This document shows positions 4,907 to 5,223 of a DNA stretch of 5,223 nucleotides, piece by piece (position 1 is the stretch's first letter; every line of letters starts with the position of its first letter). Below the pieces are notes generated by a model. That model had not been told where the DNA came from and did not search any database. It saw nothing but the letters and a program-made list of their open reading frames with translations. The DNA is from an uncultured Dehalococcoidia bacterium. Lineage in GTDB: Bacteria; Chloroflexota; Dehalococcoidia; Tepidiformales; Tepidiformaceae. The translations under genes were made by a program, and so were the position numbers. Where the stretch lies: contig CALFYR010000424.1 of the NCBI GenBank assembly GCA_937954195.1, positions 1 to 5,223 of the forward strand. Direction: 5' to 3'.

Positions 4907-4912
4907 AGTGTA
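4907..4912 (-). promoter_or_regulatory. Possible -10 element upstream of smpB
   Basis: GGGCTACACTGG on the minus strand contains TACACT, the same hexamer as at ispG, and shares the core GCTAYACT with the ssrA and ispG promoters. It begins 8 nt after the protease stop codon. It lacks the TGn extension and a visible -35. A start about 7 nt downstream would place the 4869-4893 hairpin inside the smpB leader. Confidence 0.35.
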
Positions 4913-4920
4913 GCCCGCGG

Positions 4921-5223
4921 CTAGTTCCCGCGCAGGAAATCGATTGCGGCGAAGATCTGGATGTCCCCCTGGTCGATGTACTCGTCGTACGTCATGGGGA
5001 CTTCGACGTCCGGCTTCACGCCGAGGCCTTCGATCTGGTTGCCCTCGGGGGTGAGCCAGCGGCCGACCGAAAGATAGAGGGCACCGCATCCAGCGGGATC
5101 GCCACATTCGGTCAAGGGCTCGAGCCGGTTGACCGTCCCCTTGCCGAAGCTCCGCAGTCCCATCACCTGGGCCCGGCCGTTCTCCTGGAGCGCTGCCGCG
5201 AAGACCTCCGCGCCGCTCGCGCT
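4921..5223 (-). CDS. S41 family C-terminal processing peptidase, C-terminal part
   Basis: The last 100 residues and the TAG stop are present; the start is beyond the right edge. The fragment opens SASGAEVFAAALQENGRAQVMG and continues RSFGKGTVN, the S41 catalytic core. By alignment with E. coli Prc/Tsp, the catalytic Ser is the third visible residue (codon at 5217-5215) and the catalytic Lys is the one in FGKG (codon at 5142-5140), 25 residues later as in Prc. The position of Prc Asp441 is Glu here. It then follows the usual C-terminal pattern: GALYLSVGRWLTPEGNQIEGLGVKPDVEV and a final helix ending FAAIDFLRGN. Such proteases are normally exported, carry a PDZ domain, and cut proteins from hydrophobic C termini; those upstream parts are not visible. 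Lying just before smpB on the same strand, it may have a link to tagged-protein disposal. Confidence 0.93.
   Translation of the reverse strand, partial: SASGAEVFAAALQENGRAQVMGLRSFGKGTVNRLEPLTECGDPAGCGALYLSVGRWLTPEGNQIEGLGVKPDVEVPMTYDEYIDQGDIQIFAAIDFLRGN

Overview
This is a GC-rich bacterial window with dense genes and short spacers. The left half is transcribed rightward: the 3' end of a cupredoxin-like gene, ispG, a MOSC-domain gene, a VOC-family gene and a 61-codon small ORF. The right half is transcribed leftward: the 3' end of an S41 C-terminal processing protease gene, smpB, an APH(6)/StrB-like kinase gene and the tmRNA gene ssrA. The two halves converge on a hairpin-rich zone at about 2976-3084. 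The phylum cannot be fixed from this sequence. A member of Chloroflexota or a similar high-GC environmental lineage is my best guess, based on the general look of the proteins and on the promoters that sit against start codons. The IspG subtype reminds me more of planctomycete sequences.

Left half: ispG encodes the penultimate enzyme of the MEP isoprenoid pathway and has all its iron-sulfur ligands. ispG and the MOSC gene each have a TAnnnT -10 element ending exactly 6 nt before the start codon and no Shine-Dalgarno sequence, which points to leaderless mRNAs. The VOC gene follows the MOSC gene by 28 nt and has a good Shine-Dalgarno, as expected for the second gene of an operon. The small ORF has its own strong ribosome binding site and is followed by a large hairpin.

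Right half: the theme is trans-translation. SmpB carries alanyl-tmRNA to stalled ribosomes. The tmRNA adds a tag read here as GNNRQLALAA. An S41 protease, the family that includes the tail-specific protease Tsp/Prc, which degrades SsrA-tagged proteins in the E. coli periplasm, lies directly upstream of smpB. A small-molecule kinase gene sits between smpB and ssrA, in the same reading frame as smpB and separated from it by one stop codon and one sense codon. The tmRNA has its own extended -10 promoter and a terminator hairpin.

I saw no mobile element, CRISPR array, tRNA gene or origin. Most of the window is conserved housekeeping sequence. The points most worth a second look are the leaderless promoter spacing, the protease-smpB-kinase-ssrA arrangement, the hairpin ahead of smpB, the IspG subtype and the small ORF.
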